Below are positions 34,288 to 44,046 of a stretch of DNA of 64,000 bases, piece after piece. This DNA is from Clonostachys chloroleuca (Eukaryota > Ascomycota > Sordariomycetes > Hypocreales > Bionectriaceae). Within the stretch, counting starts at the first letter, position 1. Every line of letters starts with the position of its first letter. The position numbers were made by a program, and so were the translations under genes. Location: positions 26,226,001-26,290,000 of the forward strand of contig JBANAY010000003.1 in NCBI GenBank assembly GCA_037952775.1. The letters run 5' to 3'. Below the pieces are notes generated by a model. That model ran no database searches, was not told the origin of the DNA, and saw nothing but the letters and a program-made list of their open reading frames with translations.

Positions 34288-35168
34288 ATGCCGCCTACCG
34301 AGCTCCCAGCCTCTGGCAACCCGCTGTATGTGAACCACCATACCTACACTCACCTTCACAAATGAGCCAACAGGCTAACCTTAACGTCAGAGTCTTCTTC
34401 GATATCACTCTTGGAGGTTAGTTTCGCACACCCCAAGTCATCTATGATCGGTCACCATGGATCATTATCGGCTAGTCACCCATGAATCTAATCAGCTTGA
34501 ATTCCAGGCGAACCTCTGGGCCGCATCAAGTTCGAGCTATTCAAAGACGTGGTTCCCAAAACCGCCGAGAACTTCCGCCAGTTCTGCACCGGAGAGGCCA
34601 AGAATAGCGTCGGTCGCCCCCAGGGCTACAAGGGCTCCAAGTTCCACCGTATTGTGCGTATCCCTCCACCCTCTCCCTTGCCGAGGCTGTCCCTCTTCGA
34701 TCGCCGAGGGGGGAAGGATGGAATTCCAATATCCCCATCAATATACCCTTCCTTGCTAACAGGGCAAATCAGATCCCCAATTTCATGTGCCAGGGCGGCG
34801 ACTTTCTCAATGGTGATGGCACCGGCTCCACCACCATTTGGGGCTTCAAGGCATTTGAGGACGAGAACTTCAACCTGAAGCATGACCAGCCTGGCCTTCT
34901 CTCCATGGCGGTACGTATCCGCCTCAAGTAGATTTCTATGTACATCTTGGCTGACAGCGGCTCTTAGAACGCTGGCCCCAACAGTAACGGGAGCCAGTTC
35001 TTTATCACCACAGTCCCAACCCCATTCTTAGACAACAAGCACGTGGTGTTTGGCAAGGTGGTTGAGGGGATGGATATTGTGAAGAAGATGGAGGCGACCA
35101 AGACCGGGTACCGAGGAAAGGACGTCCCCAATATGGATATTGTCATTTCTCAGTGCGGCGAGATGTGA
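34288..35168 (+). CDS. Peptidyl-prolyl cis-trans isomerase H (cyclophilin H)
   Basis: Five exons (34288-34325, 34391-34416, 34508-34653, 34773-34910, 34968-35168) give 182 residues; the introns are 65, 91, 119 and 57 bp. The sequence shows a full cyclophilin fold: [76 protein letters not shown] and [18 protein letters not shown]. Arg and Phe of FHRII, the QGGDF and QFFIT blocks are the catalytic pocket. The short N-terminus ASGNPLVFFDI and the spacing identify the PPIH type, which in other eukaryotes rides on the U4/U6.U5 tri-snRNP in the nucleus. No signal peptide or ER-retention tail is present. The second exon is only 26 nt. Confidence 0.92.
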
Positions 35169-35910
35169 GAAGCATAGGCCATTTGGTTATTGTTAATTGA
35201 TGAATGTATCCGAAAGACAATCATGAATACCCATAAAGAAAGTTCTGGCGAAGAACTCATCGCACCTCTTGTCATATTCACATTGGTTACAAAACCACTT
35301 GGATCTAAGATATGAAGCTCTAGAAGAATGGCATTATGTTTGCAACATCTACGACACAAAGCCACCTCACTACGAACAAGAAGCCTCTTGTGTGTGTGTT
35401 ACGCATCTTCATTGTGCCTACTTAAGTTTGACAAGCTCTCCTGTTTTGCATATGCACAGGCTAAGGTAGCCGCGAATGCTAATCTGACCGTGACCAAATG
35501 CCCGAACTCAATCAGGGCTTCAATATTGAAAAGAAATGAACAAAGAAAGAAAAAAACCGAACCGCGCCATATGTTTTGACACCGAAATCTGCCCTGCCTA
35601 CCCCTCCCAATGAGTCTATCCCTGGTATCTCAAAGCGCCTCTTGTAAATCGAAAATCAAAATAAAATAAACAAAGAAGATAAAATTTTCCGCCTTCTATA
35701 ATCGATGCCGCTTTGTCATCTATTGGCTCTGAGCTAGGCTTTTGAATTTGGTAAGCTTAATTGAACAGCAATGGATTTTTACGCGTGTGAGCAAGATGCT
35801 ACCCACCACAGTAAGCCAAGTGAATGCAATGGCAGCGACAAGATTCAAGGCGATGAATATCCACGAAGGGCAGAGCCTAGCTGGCTCTGGTCTTTGTTGA
35901 AACCTCTTCT
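35169..35910. other. convergent 3' untranslated regions
   Basis: This 742-bp A/T-rich stretch lies between the convergent cyclophilin and DUF7492-type genes. No gene was recognised. Confidence 0.5.
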
Positions 35911-37326
35911 CTAGGAAGGAGAAGCAATCGATGTGGAGAATCCCGAGTTGATGTGAATGAACACACCATTCATGCCAGCGCCAGTCGGTGTCGCTGGTCT
36001 AGAACTGGCCGTGGGGCTGCTGGTGGGTGTTCCCTTAGGATATACGGTGGTGTATTGCGTGTCGATATCCGTGACTGTCTGGTAGATGGTTGACCTGCTG
36101 TGGCAGCAATCACCACCAGAGCCACTACCGGACGTTGTTACGTACACAGTAGAGACTACGGTAGTAGCTGGGATTGTCTCTGTAACTGTCACTGTAGCCG
36201 TGGCGCCGTTACCTGGAGCCGAAGTAGAACTCTGTTTGGTAGAAGTGTGTGTTGGCGTGGCTGAAGTAGAGCTGGCACTAGGTTGGACCGAGCTGTTATC
36301 TCCCCCATCACCGTAGTTGACATTGACATCAAAGTTAGTCTTGAGTTGAGAGGCGATGGCCATGTTGAAGACGTCCGAGAGCCCAGAAGAGGAACTCTCG
36401 GTATTGGCCTTGGTAGAGTACCCGGACTTCTCAACGATCTTGATATCAAGGGTGCTAGCGTAGCTTTCATTGGTGGCGATGGCCTGCATGGTGAATCCAT
36501 TGGGGTCCTTCTCGCCTCGCATGAAGGTGCCGGCCCAAGGGTAGATACCGTTCTTCGTAGCCTCCATGTCAACGACCTCTGGGTTCAGGTTGGGCCAATC
36601 CCAGTACCAGTAAATGGTGTAGATTGAACCGGGCTTGAGATCATCAGGAAGCTGAAGGTCCGACTGGCAAGCGAGCGGGGTGCTGGGGTTCGTCTTGAGA
36701 GCCTGGGCTCGGCTAAGTGCCAGCCCTTCGTTGCGAGCCTCGTAACACTGGCCATCGTCGTAGTTGCGGGTAGACAGAAGCTTTCCCCTGCCATCACCGC
36801 CGGTACCTTCAGTATTCCACTTCAGGTGGATGTCAAAAAGCTTCTCGTCATCCTTGGGATCAGCTGTGCCGTAGAGGAAAACAGTGCCCCGGTTGTATGG
36901 CTTGAGGGGGTTAGTTTGAGGTTTTGTGGTGTGTCCGTTTTCAAGATGAGTGATGGCGATGAAGTCACCGGGGGCAGCCTCGAGCATGGGGAAAGATGGA
37001 TTGGCCTCAAAGGCAGCCTTGTTGATTTTCTCATCGCCTGTGTAGAAGGCCGTGCCGGTATACGGAAGTCGTAGGAGAACCTTCTCATCATTGAAGGAGG
37101 GATCTGAACGAGGGATGTACCCACGAGGGTAACCCTCTGCTCCAAAGAAAGTTTGGTTGGCAGGATTGATCTTGATAGCGCGTTCTATCCAGGAATGCGC
37201 ATCAACAGAGTTAGTAACAGCCAGAAGTGAGGTGGCAATGAGGCCTGCTCGAGCCATGGAAAAGAAGTTGCGCATGTTGCCGAGGCTTGTGCGCCAAAGT
37301 GAGCGTGTTTGTGGTTGAAATTCCAT
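35911..37326 (-). CDS. Secreted DUF7492-type protein with a histidine as first mature residue
   Basis: This intronless gene encodes up to 471 residues. Three in-frame starts are possible (37326, 37275, 37257); the shortest, MARAGLIATSLLAVTNSVDA, is a textbook signal peptide, and cleavage after VDA would leave HSWIERAIKI as the mature N-terminus. Family landmarks follow: GAEGYPRGYIPRSDPSFND, AAPGDFIAITHLENGHTT, GTVFLYGT, GTGGDGRGKLLSTRNYDDGQCYE, and TIYWYWDWPNLN. After about residue 340 comes a Ser/Thr-rich linker and a short C-terminal module without a hydrophobic GPI tail. I recognise the family as fungal DUF7492 proteins; function is unestablished. A processed N-terminal His plus an internal conserved His (LENGH) resembles the copper His-brace of lytic polysaccharide monooxygenases; that activity is inference only. 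Its neighbour but one is a GH12 glucanase. Confidence 0.8.
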   Translation of the reverse strand: MEFQPQTRSLWRTSLGNMRNFFSMARAGLIATSLLAVTNSVDAHSWIERAIKINPANQTFFGAEGYPRGYIPRSDPSFNDEKVLLRLPYTGTAFYTGDEKINKAAFEANPSFPMLEAAPGDFIAITHLENGHTTKPQTNPLKPYNRGTVFLYGTADPKDDEKLFDIHLKWNTEGTGGDGRGKLLSTRNYDDGQCYEARNEGLALSRAQALKTNPSTPLACQSDLQLPDDLKPGSIYTIYWYWDWPNLNPEVVDMEATKNGIYPWAGTFMRGEKDPNGFTMQAIATNESYASTLDIKIVEKSGYSTKANTESSSSGLSDVFNMAIASQLKTNFDVNVNYGDGGDNSSVQPSASSTSATPTHTSTKQSSTSAPGNGATATVTVTETIPATTVVSTVYVTTSGSGSGGDCCHSRSTIYQTVTDIDTQYTTVYPKGTPTSSPTASSRPATPTGAGMNGVFIHINSGFSTSIASPS

Positions 37327-40227
37327 AAATGGAGGAAAATATGAGGAAATGAGAACTGGGTTCTTGATGAGAAGGCGGTTTCTCTCCAGGAGAAGTGTTG
37401 CAAAAATGTAGAAATTTGTGTTGTAGAATCAAAGTGGGTGAAGAAAATAAGAAAGAGGAAAGGGAAAAAAGGCTCTGGGAGAAGAGAAATATAAAGGGAG
37501 CCGAGTACTGCCCTAAGTCGTGTGTTCCAGGCGTGAACAGCCGGCGGGAACAGTTCTGAGCGTGTTCTGAAGGAAATCTGAGAAGGACACACGCTAAGAA
37601 CAAGAAGGCGATGCAGTGTGTTTTTGTACAGAATGCGACAAAGACGAACACCCTGGTTTGATTTTATATCTCGTCCCCTTTCTACCCCAATACCACCTCT
37701 TTAAAATAGCCAGTCAGGTAGACCTCGTTCTTGGTATAAACAGTGAATCAACGTCAATGGAGGACCGAGTGGGAATGCCGACAGTAGTATGTGACGCGAA
37801 GAAATGGAAGATGGGATGACACAATCAATGCGTTTGAGAAATGGTCAGTCCAGCTGAGTAGAAGTGAGAAGAAACAGAGAAGAAGGATGCAAGTAGGTGC
37901 CGCCTGTTCATGACTCTAGCTCTGCATGCTTGTTCGAAATCTGCACATAATACGGTATAAGGACGAAGGTAGTATGATCGACAGCCAGCTGGAGATAAAA
38001 GAGAAATCTAGAGAACTGGGATCGAAGAAAGGAATCAATATCACTAGGAAGAAAGAGAAGAAAGGCGAGCCACGATCAAGGAGGCACCAGTGGCCATACA
38101 TAGGAAACCAGAACAAGGCTCTGCTCTTGAGTAACAACAAGGCAGCGGCAGACACCAATTAAAGAGCCACCGCGAGCCCAACTCTCTTACACGCAACTTC
38201 TAACCGCGACCTATAGACCGATGTGGCCTTGCGGCGGGCCGCAACTTGCAAGGGTCGAGCCCAGGCAAACAGGATACCGAGTGAGTCGATGGACGGATGA
38301 CAGGCAGAAGATGCATGATGGTGTCTCGGTAGACGCTGGCGGGCGATGTACCCCACCGTATATTTTGCAGTGGCAGGGTACCTGCTGTGGCTCAAACCGC
38401 TAGGGGTCTAGGCCGGGGCGCACGTTCCAAAAAATTAGCGCCCAAGGCCGGCGATTGGCTGGCAGAGGCTCATTGCCGCCTACGACCTGGCAATTTACAG
38501 CAGCACGGCAGCCGACAGTGGACACGCGCTATTTCGGGTGCTGTGCTCTAAATTAATGTCCTGTCCCTCCAGCCATTCGCCTGCTCTTCGTTTCTTGATT
38601 TTGACTCTCCGTCTCTCTGGCTTGTCCCTGTCCGTGCCTGTGCCTGTCCTGGGTCCGGGCAGGCTCCCTCCCAAACCGTCCTCTGCTCTCCAATCGGCTC
38701 CCTCCGTCGGATCCTGTACAACCTCTCGCCCTCATCCCGTCCCGATGCAACCTCGCTCATGCACGAGTCGAGTCCTGATGGGTACCGGGCCAAGGAAAGG
38801 CGAAACGCTGGGCGGCTTGACTCAGAGCAGAGTTTGCGTCTCTCGCCATTGTATTTTTACCTCACTCTTGTTCTCTGCGTTTGATCAAGCGCCCGGTCCA
38901 GAGCCTCGCCCAGCAAAAACTTCCAACCCAACCAACCAAGTATTTCTTTTCCTTGGAACAAGTTCACGGGGGGCATCATAGCATCCCACATGCCTCACGT
39001 GCTAGGTTCCCGGGCCATTTCAGTCCCACTACGAGAGCTGTCTTGGTTATGCCCAAACCTCCCCTTCGTGATGTGTCACAGTGTCCTGTCAACCGCGTCA
39101 CACATCTGCCTACATGTGCATCGAGTGCCCAAGATCGACCGGCCGTCGTGCAAGTCATCGTTTCATGGTTGCATTGTACACCAATATCATTTGCCGGCGG
39201 CGCCCCCTCCCCCATGACGTCAAATATGTGAAGTTGACCTGCTCCAACATATAAGGTATCATACCGATTTTTGCAGATTGTGCTTCTGTTGATAAAACCT
39301 GCTTGTACTCCAGGAGCTCCCAGAGATAACCAGTCAACCACTCTCGTCTTGCTCTCTGCAATGTAGATCTCACCGATGTCGAACACTCACTCCCCACCCA
39401 ATCATCAGCCACACAACGTTTGGCTCAGGAACAGTCTGTTTCAACCACTCTCCCTTCCCCCAACCCAAATCCACGTGTTTCACTGTCCATTCTGTCTAAG
39501 CTCCTCCCGAACCATCGGGATAGCGCCTCAGTTACGAAACCCAGACCCCTCTTTTCCTCTCGTTGCTTTTTCGACTTTGTGAATAAAGAGGGCGGAGCAC
39601 ACCCGAACCCATCATTTCCCACTCACAGCGTCACCAAGGTTTCAACAACCGCCATCACAAACACTCCCACAACACGCGTCCTTCCCTATTTTTTTCAGTT
39701 TGGAGATAGGATTTCCCACCAATCCTAGCCTCTGCCCAGCTGTTGGACTGCTGGTAGGGTGGTGAAGCTTTTGCGTAAGCCCTGGTCCACACAGATTTCA
39801 CCGCCGGGGCACGAAATCCAATAGACCTTGGATGAATTCCAGCAGCCCAGTTTCACGTAACCCAAGGTAGTTTCACTTCACCGACACATCGACTGTCCCG
39901 CACGTTTATAGGTATCCAATAAATTATCATATCATATCCTAACCTTCTATGCCCACATGCATGGCATCATGAATAGAAGCGGCCAGATCGGATCTAAACC
40001 TTATCCTCCCCCCGTCCGTTTTATCTCCCATATCGAAGAAACAAACAAGTGACAATGACAACCCTTAGCGAAAAGCAAGAACCAAGTAAAGAGAGAATCC
40101 GTCCCATGCCCTATATGGTATTACGTTAAAAACGCCCTAGATCTGCGCCCGGCGCCTCATGCAACCGACCCATCAATGCATCCTATTACCATCTAGCCCC
40201 TACCCCTACCCTTTTTCTTCTCGCTTT
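37327..40227. other. 2.9 kb spacer upstream of the DUF7492-type gene, downstream of abaA
   Basis: No gene is supported. Strongly pyrimidine-rich plus-strand stretches occur at about 38560-38760 and 39400-39700, giving short open frames without domains. On the minus strand the part next to 37326 is the leader of the secreted-protein gene. Confidence 0.45.
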
Positions 40228-43066
40228 CTACCAGCCCGTCGTGACAGACACATGCGGATCCAGCGCATCTGTCCGTCGCCTCTTCATCGCCCGGGGGCTC
40301 CCCTCCCTCACCATCGCCGGCGGCGGCGGCGGCACCCCTGACGACGCGCCCCAGTGCACGGGATTCCACATGTTGGCGTGCTCGAGCTGCTTGGGCGCCG
40401 ACATGGGCGGCGGCACCGCGGACGCTGCTCCCACCGCGGCGCCCCAGTCCGCGCTGCCCGACGTGCTCGTCGCGGCCGTCGACGTGCTGCCCCAGCTGTC
40501 CAGCGTGGACATGTCCCAGCCCTCTAGGCTCGTGCCGTTGCTGCTGCTCGTGCTCTGGCCGTGCGCCGCCGCGCCGTCGTACACGAGGTGGCTGGTCAGG
40601 TCGAGCGAGCCGGCGCCGGCGGCCCCCATGTACGGGTGGACGACGGCCGGCATGGGCTTGACCTCGGAGAAGGTGGTGACGGCCGACGGGGGCGCCGCGT
40701 CGAAGTAGGTCGTTGGCGTGTGCGTCATGGCCGCGGGAGTCTGCGTCTCGGGCGCGCACGTGGGCGGCATGAAGTGGCTGACACTGCCAGCGGCGTCGAA
40801 GCTGCCGGCGGTGGTGGAGTAGGATCCGTGGACCGACGCCGAGGGGGAGGCGTCGCCAGGCCGCTGGAGAAGGAGTCGAACATGGACATGCTGCTGCCCG
40901 TGGGGGGCACCTGGCTCAGGCCCACGGTGCTGTCCCAGGCCTGGTTGAACGTCTCGTTCATGGCCGCCGTGATGTGCTGGCTGATGCTCGGCGTCGGCGA
41001 CATGACAGCGTCCCGAGGGACGGCCGACACTGGGGCTGACGGGTAGACGAGGGCCTTCTGCTGATGGTATCGGGACATGGGGTCGTTGACCGTCAACCAA
41101 CGCCAGGTGGTGCCCGAGGGTCGAAAGACGGGGTTGTACTTGTACCATTGGTTGGTCGTGCTGAACCGCCAGAAGATGATGGCCTGGCGGGTCCATCGCG
41201 ACGAGTCAGGGGCGCATGACCAAAGCTCCTGATACATGGCCACCTTGCAGATGAGGTCGCTGCCTGTTGGCTCCCGTCTGGCCCAAGCTGAAGCGTCACC
41301 CTCGTCCTCTGATCTCTTGCGCTTGCTTCCGGCCCTCTCCATGTCGATCCTCTTGTCCCCGTGCTTGCTGCGCTTCTCCTTCTTCCTCTGGTGCTCGGCA
41401 TCTGGGTAGTGCACCGCAGTGCTGAGTATGCTCGCCCACTCGACGGCGGGGAAGGGGACGTGGATGTCTTGTCGAGGGCGCATGTGGCACTCGCAGTCAC
41501 TTCGAGAGTCGCCGCATCCCTTGCGGTGGATCCCACTTTCATTAATGTACACCTTTGGGGGCGAGTCCTCGCTGTGCAACTCCTCAGGCCGCGTCAACTT
41601 GGTCACACACTTCCATCTGTGGTTCTGAAGCCCTGGGCGGGTAACAGCCACCTCGACGAAACCGGTGATCTCTGAGCCCGATGGGAACTTGGCATCATCA
41701 TTGAGCTCAACGGTGGTGCACATCTCCAAGAGGAGGCACTCTTCGTCTCGGGTGGGCAGCTCGAGAGTCTCGTACAAAGCCGGGGCCTCCTTCTGCCACC
41801 TTCGAGTCACCGTCTTGACACAAGCAGAGGTGGAGCGGTCCAGAGACCTTGTGTACTCGTGCAGTAGCACATCCTTGCCTAGAATGTTGGGCCCGTCGTC
41901 GCAGTTGGCGTACTTGTTCAGGTGAGGAAAGGAGGCCGGGTCGAGGGGCTGGTTGTTGGCGTCATACGCAATCTCATCGCGGAACTCAACATCGGGCGAC
42001 GAAACAAAGATCTCGCACGTCTTGGGCCTGACGCTGATGGCCGACTGCAGTGCCAGTAGCTGGGAGAAGTACTCATAGTTAGGTTTCACCTCAGGTACTC
42101 TGCCCTCTGCGAGCGCGGTCAGGACGGGGTTCGACTTGAAAGACTCCTGCTCCTCTTCCTCGTAGAAGTCGTCCGAGTTCGTTGTTCCGGGCTCCTTCTT
42201 CTCTTCTGCTGGAAACAGGAAGTGAACTAAAAAAAAAAAAAAAAAAAAAAAAAAGTATCAGGTCAGCCAGGGGCCGATAAAACAAGGGTGAGTATCGAGA
42301 TTTCCTTACAGCAACGCAAGTCCTCAAAGAACTTCTTTACGACCTGCATGTGACTTGAAACCTGTTTCCGCCCCATCTGTTCGATACTGTCATTGCTGTT
42401 GTCAATGCGGAAGATCTCCTTGCTTCCCAGGATGGCGACGCAGATGACAAAGATGTATTCGCTGATGAGCATGTTGCGTCCGTGGAGCTTGCCCCCCATC
42501 GAGAACTTGCGCCGACCCATATGCGGCATCAAGAGCACGGCTGTTTTAGTTTCCAAACCCGTCAGTAAGCTGCACATCCTTGCGTCGACGACTCGCAAAG
42601 CTCAAAGGGATTTTTACTTACAGTCGACAAAAGCATCCTCAAGCTCTGGTCGCCGCCAGACTCCACCCTTGTCCTTTTGCGTATCTTTATGGGCTTGCCT
42701 ATTCCGGTACTGTCGGAAAGCGGGCCAGAAGTAGAGAGGATTGACGCCATTTCGCGGTCTCCGTTGGTAGCGAGGTGCCTGGTGTCGAGGAGTCTGGAGG
42801 CGATGGAGGCAATCAAACGACTGCGAAGGCACGATGGGAGGAGGGATGGTGCTGGGCATGGGTGGTGATAGCCCATCTGTGTAGCAGGATAACATGCCAC
42901 CAAAGGCACCGGACTGAACGTTGCCAGTCGACTCCCTCAGGGGAAGTCTGCTGTTGTCCGGGTTGAAGCTCCGTCTGGCATCGAGATAATCTGACGATGC
43001 AGGCGAGTACCTTTGCGAGGAGAGGACCGGGCGTGGCTGGTACAGTGATGATGACATATCAGGCAA
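40228..43066 (-). CDS. abaA: AbaA, TEA/ATTS-domain conidiation transcription factor; frameshifted near the C-terminus
   Basis: Three exons (43066-42622, 42540-42310, 42226-40228) with introns of 81 and 83 bp. The TEA domain spans the first junction: KDKGGVWRRPELEDAFVD, then SVLLMPHMGRRKFSMGGKLH, GRNMLISEYIF, a long insertion (SKEIFRIDNSNDSIEQ) and MGRKQVSSHMQVVKKFFED, the recognition helix. The insertion is, as I recall, shared with Fusarium-type AbaA. The long middle region (RWKCVTKLTRPEELH, VPFPAVEWASILS) is the AbaA-specific part. Near 40843-40847 the frame breaks: SGLATPPP must continue as SASVHGSYSTTAGSFDAAGS; one extra base in that G5 run restores 891 residues, ending in KRRRTDALDPHVSVTTGW. 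AbaA controls phialide development and conidium formation, binding CATTCY sites. Confidence 0.9.
42229..42254. repeat. 26-nt A homopolymer inside abaA intron 2
   Basis: On the coding strand this is an unbroken T26 that ends at the AG acceptor (42228-42227). It forms the whole polypyrimidine tract of the intron. Its length is likely to vary between strains and reads. Confidence 0.9.
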
Positions 43067-43087
43067 CCGCCTCGCAGGCAGGATTGA

Positions 43088-43270
43088 GGAATGTCAGACG
43101 ATGGAGGAGGAGACGCCTGGAGAAACAAGATGACCTCTTGGCCGGATGACCTGAATGTGAAGAATGCCTATCTTGGGGTGCTGCTCACTCACTCACGAAT
43201 GGAAGATGGGAAGAGCAGAGCAGACCATGAAGGACAAGAAATGCTGGAAGGAATTCAGAGACGTGGAATG
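43088..43270 (-). promoter_or_regulatory. three CATTCY (AbaA-type) motifs just upstream of abaA
   Basis: RGAATG on the plus strand, i.e. CATTCY on the minus strand, occurs at 43088-43093, 43161-43166 and 43265-43270. CATTCY is the known site of Aspergillus AbaA, which activates its own gene. About one match would be expected by chance in the whole spacer. Confidence 0.35.
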
Positions 43271-43931
43271 GTTGTATAGATGTATTCGCCAAAGGGCACA
43301 ACAAAGTTCAACTGGAACGGAGCCCAGGATGGCCAAATGGGGCCACCATGCTAAAGGAGAACTCTTCCTGCTAGATAGATTCAAGACTTGCGGAGAATTG
43401 TCAGTTTGACAAAGGGCAGATCCGTCTTAGCCCTCGCCCCTCAACTCAAAATATCGAAGATGTGCCATCGTATCTCCAGGTGGGCATCCACCCCAGGCGA
43501 GGGTGGTGGGCAGCGGCCGGCGCTTGACAGGGAGCTTGATGGGCCGGGGGGGGAAACTTTAGCAGGCACTCACTTCTGGGCCGATGGAGACTGGTACGAT
43601 GGTCTGTGCCAATCGAGATCGGCTGTATGAAGCAACAAGCACATGGCAGGTCGGAGCTTGGGGAGAGGGACTTGTATGCAAGGGAGGGCGGTAAGCGGGG
43701 GGGTTTGCCAAGCCAAGGTCTCATCATGGGACGTGCTAAAGAGGTGCCTCACAAACTCATCCGGATATGCTTCAGGTATGTAGACGAGATGAGTATCAGA
43801 CATAAAGAGGACTAACAGATCTTCTTGCCCGAGAATCGAATTCTTTACAGCGCTGGCCTAATCCATGCCCTTGACCATGACAGAGGCAACTATCGCCAGG
43901 GTTACCCATTTTGTCCACTTAATATTGAATG

Positions 43932-43945
43932 TCCCTTGCAAGGGA
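43932..43945. promoter_or_regulatory. perfect palindrome TCCCTTGCAAGGGA upstream of abaA
   Basis: Two head-to-head CAAGGGA sites form a perfect 14-bp palindrome. CAAGGGA fits the BrlA response element MRAGGGR known upstream of abaA in Aspergillus; further matches are at 43664-43670, 43679-43685 and 43961-43967. BrlA itself is not clearly conserved in sordariomycetes, so another factor may bind. Confidence 0.35.
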
Positions 43946-44046
43946 GGCCAACAAAAATTCAAAGGGGAAAGAAATATCGCTGCCTTGGGTATGGCGAAGG
44001 TAAAGCCAACTCATGGAGGGCCAAAATAGCTTTTCAATTTCTGACC

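Larger units (their letters stand above)
43067..44046. other. abaA promoter region / mrd1 3' region
   Basis: This 980-bp spacer separates two minus-strand genes. It holds the motif clusters listed separately and no supported gene. Confidence 0.5.

Noticed and set aside
42310..42540. possible extra intron in the AbaA TEA domain (72-nt GT...AG segment)
   Set aside because: The donor would be a poor GTCATC, and the segment encodes a protein-like insertion that I recall in Fusarium-type AbaA.
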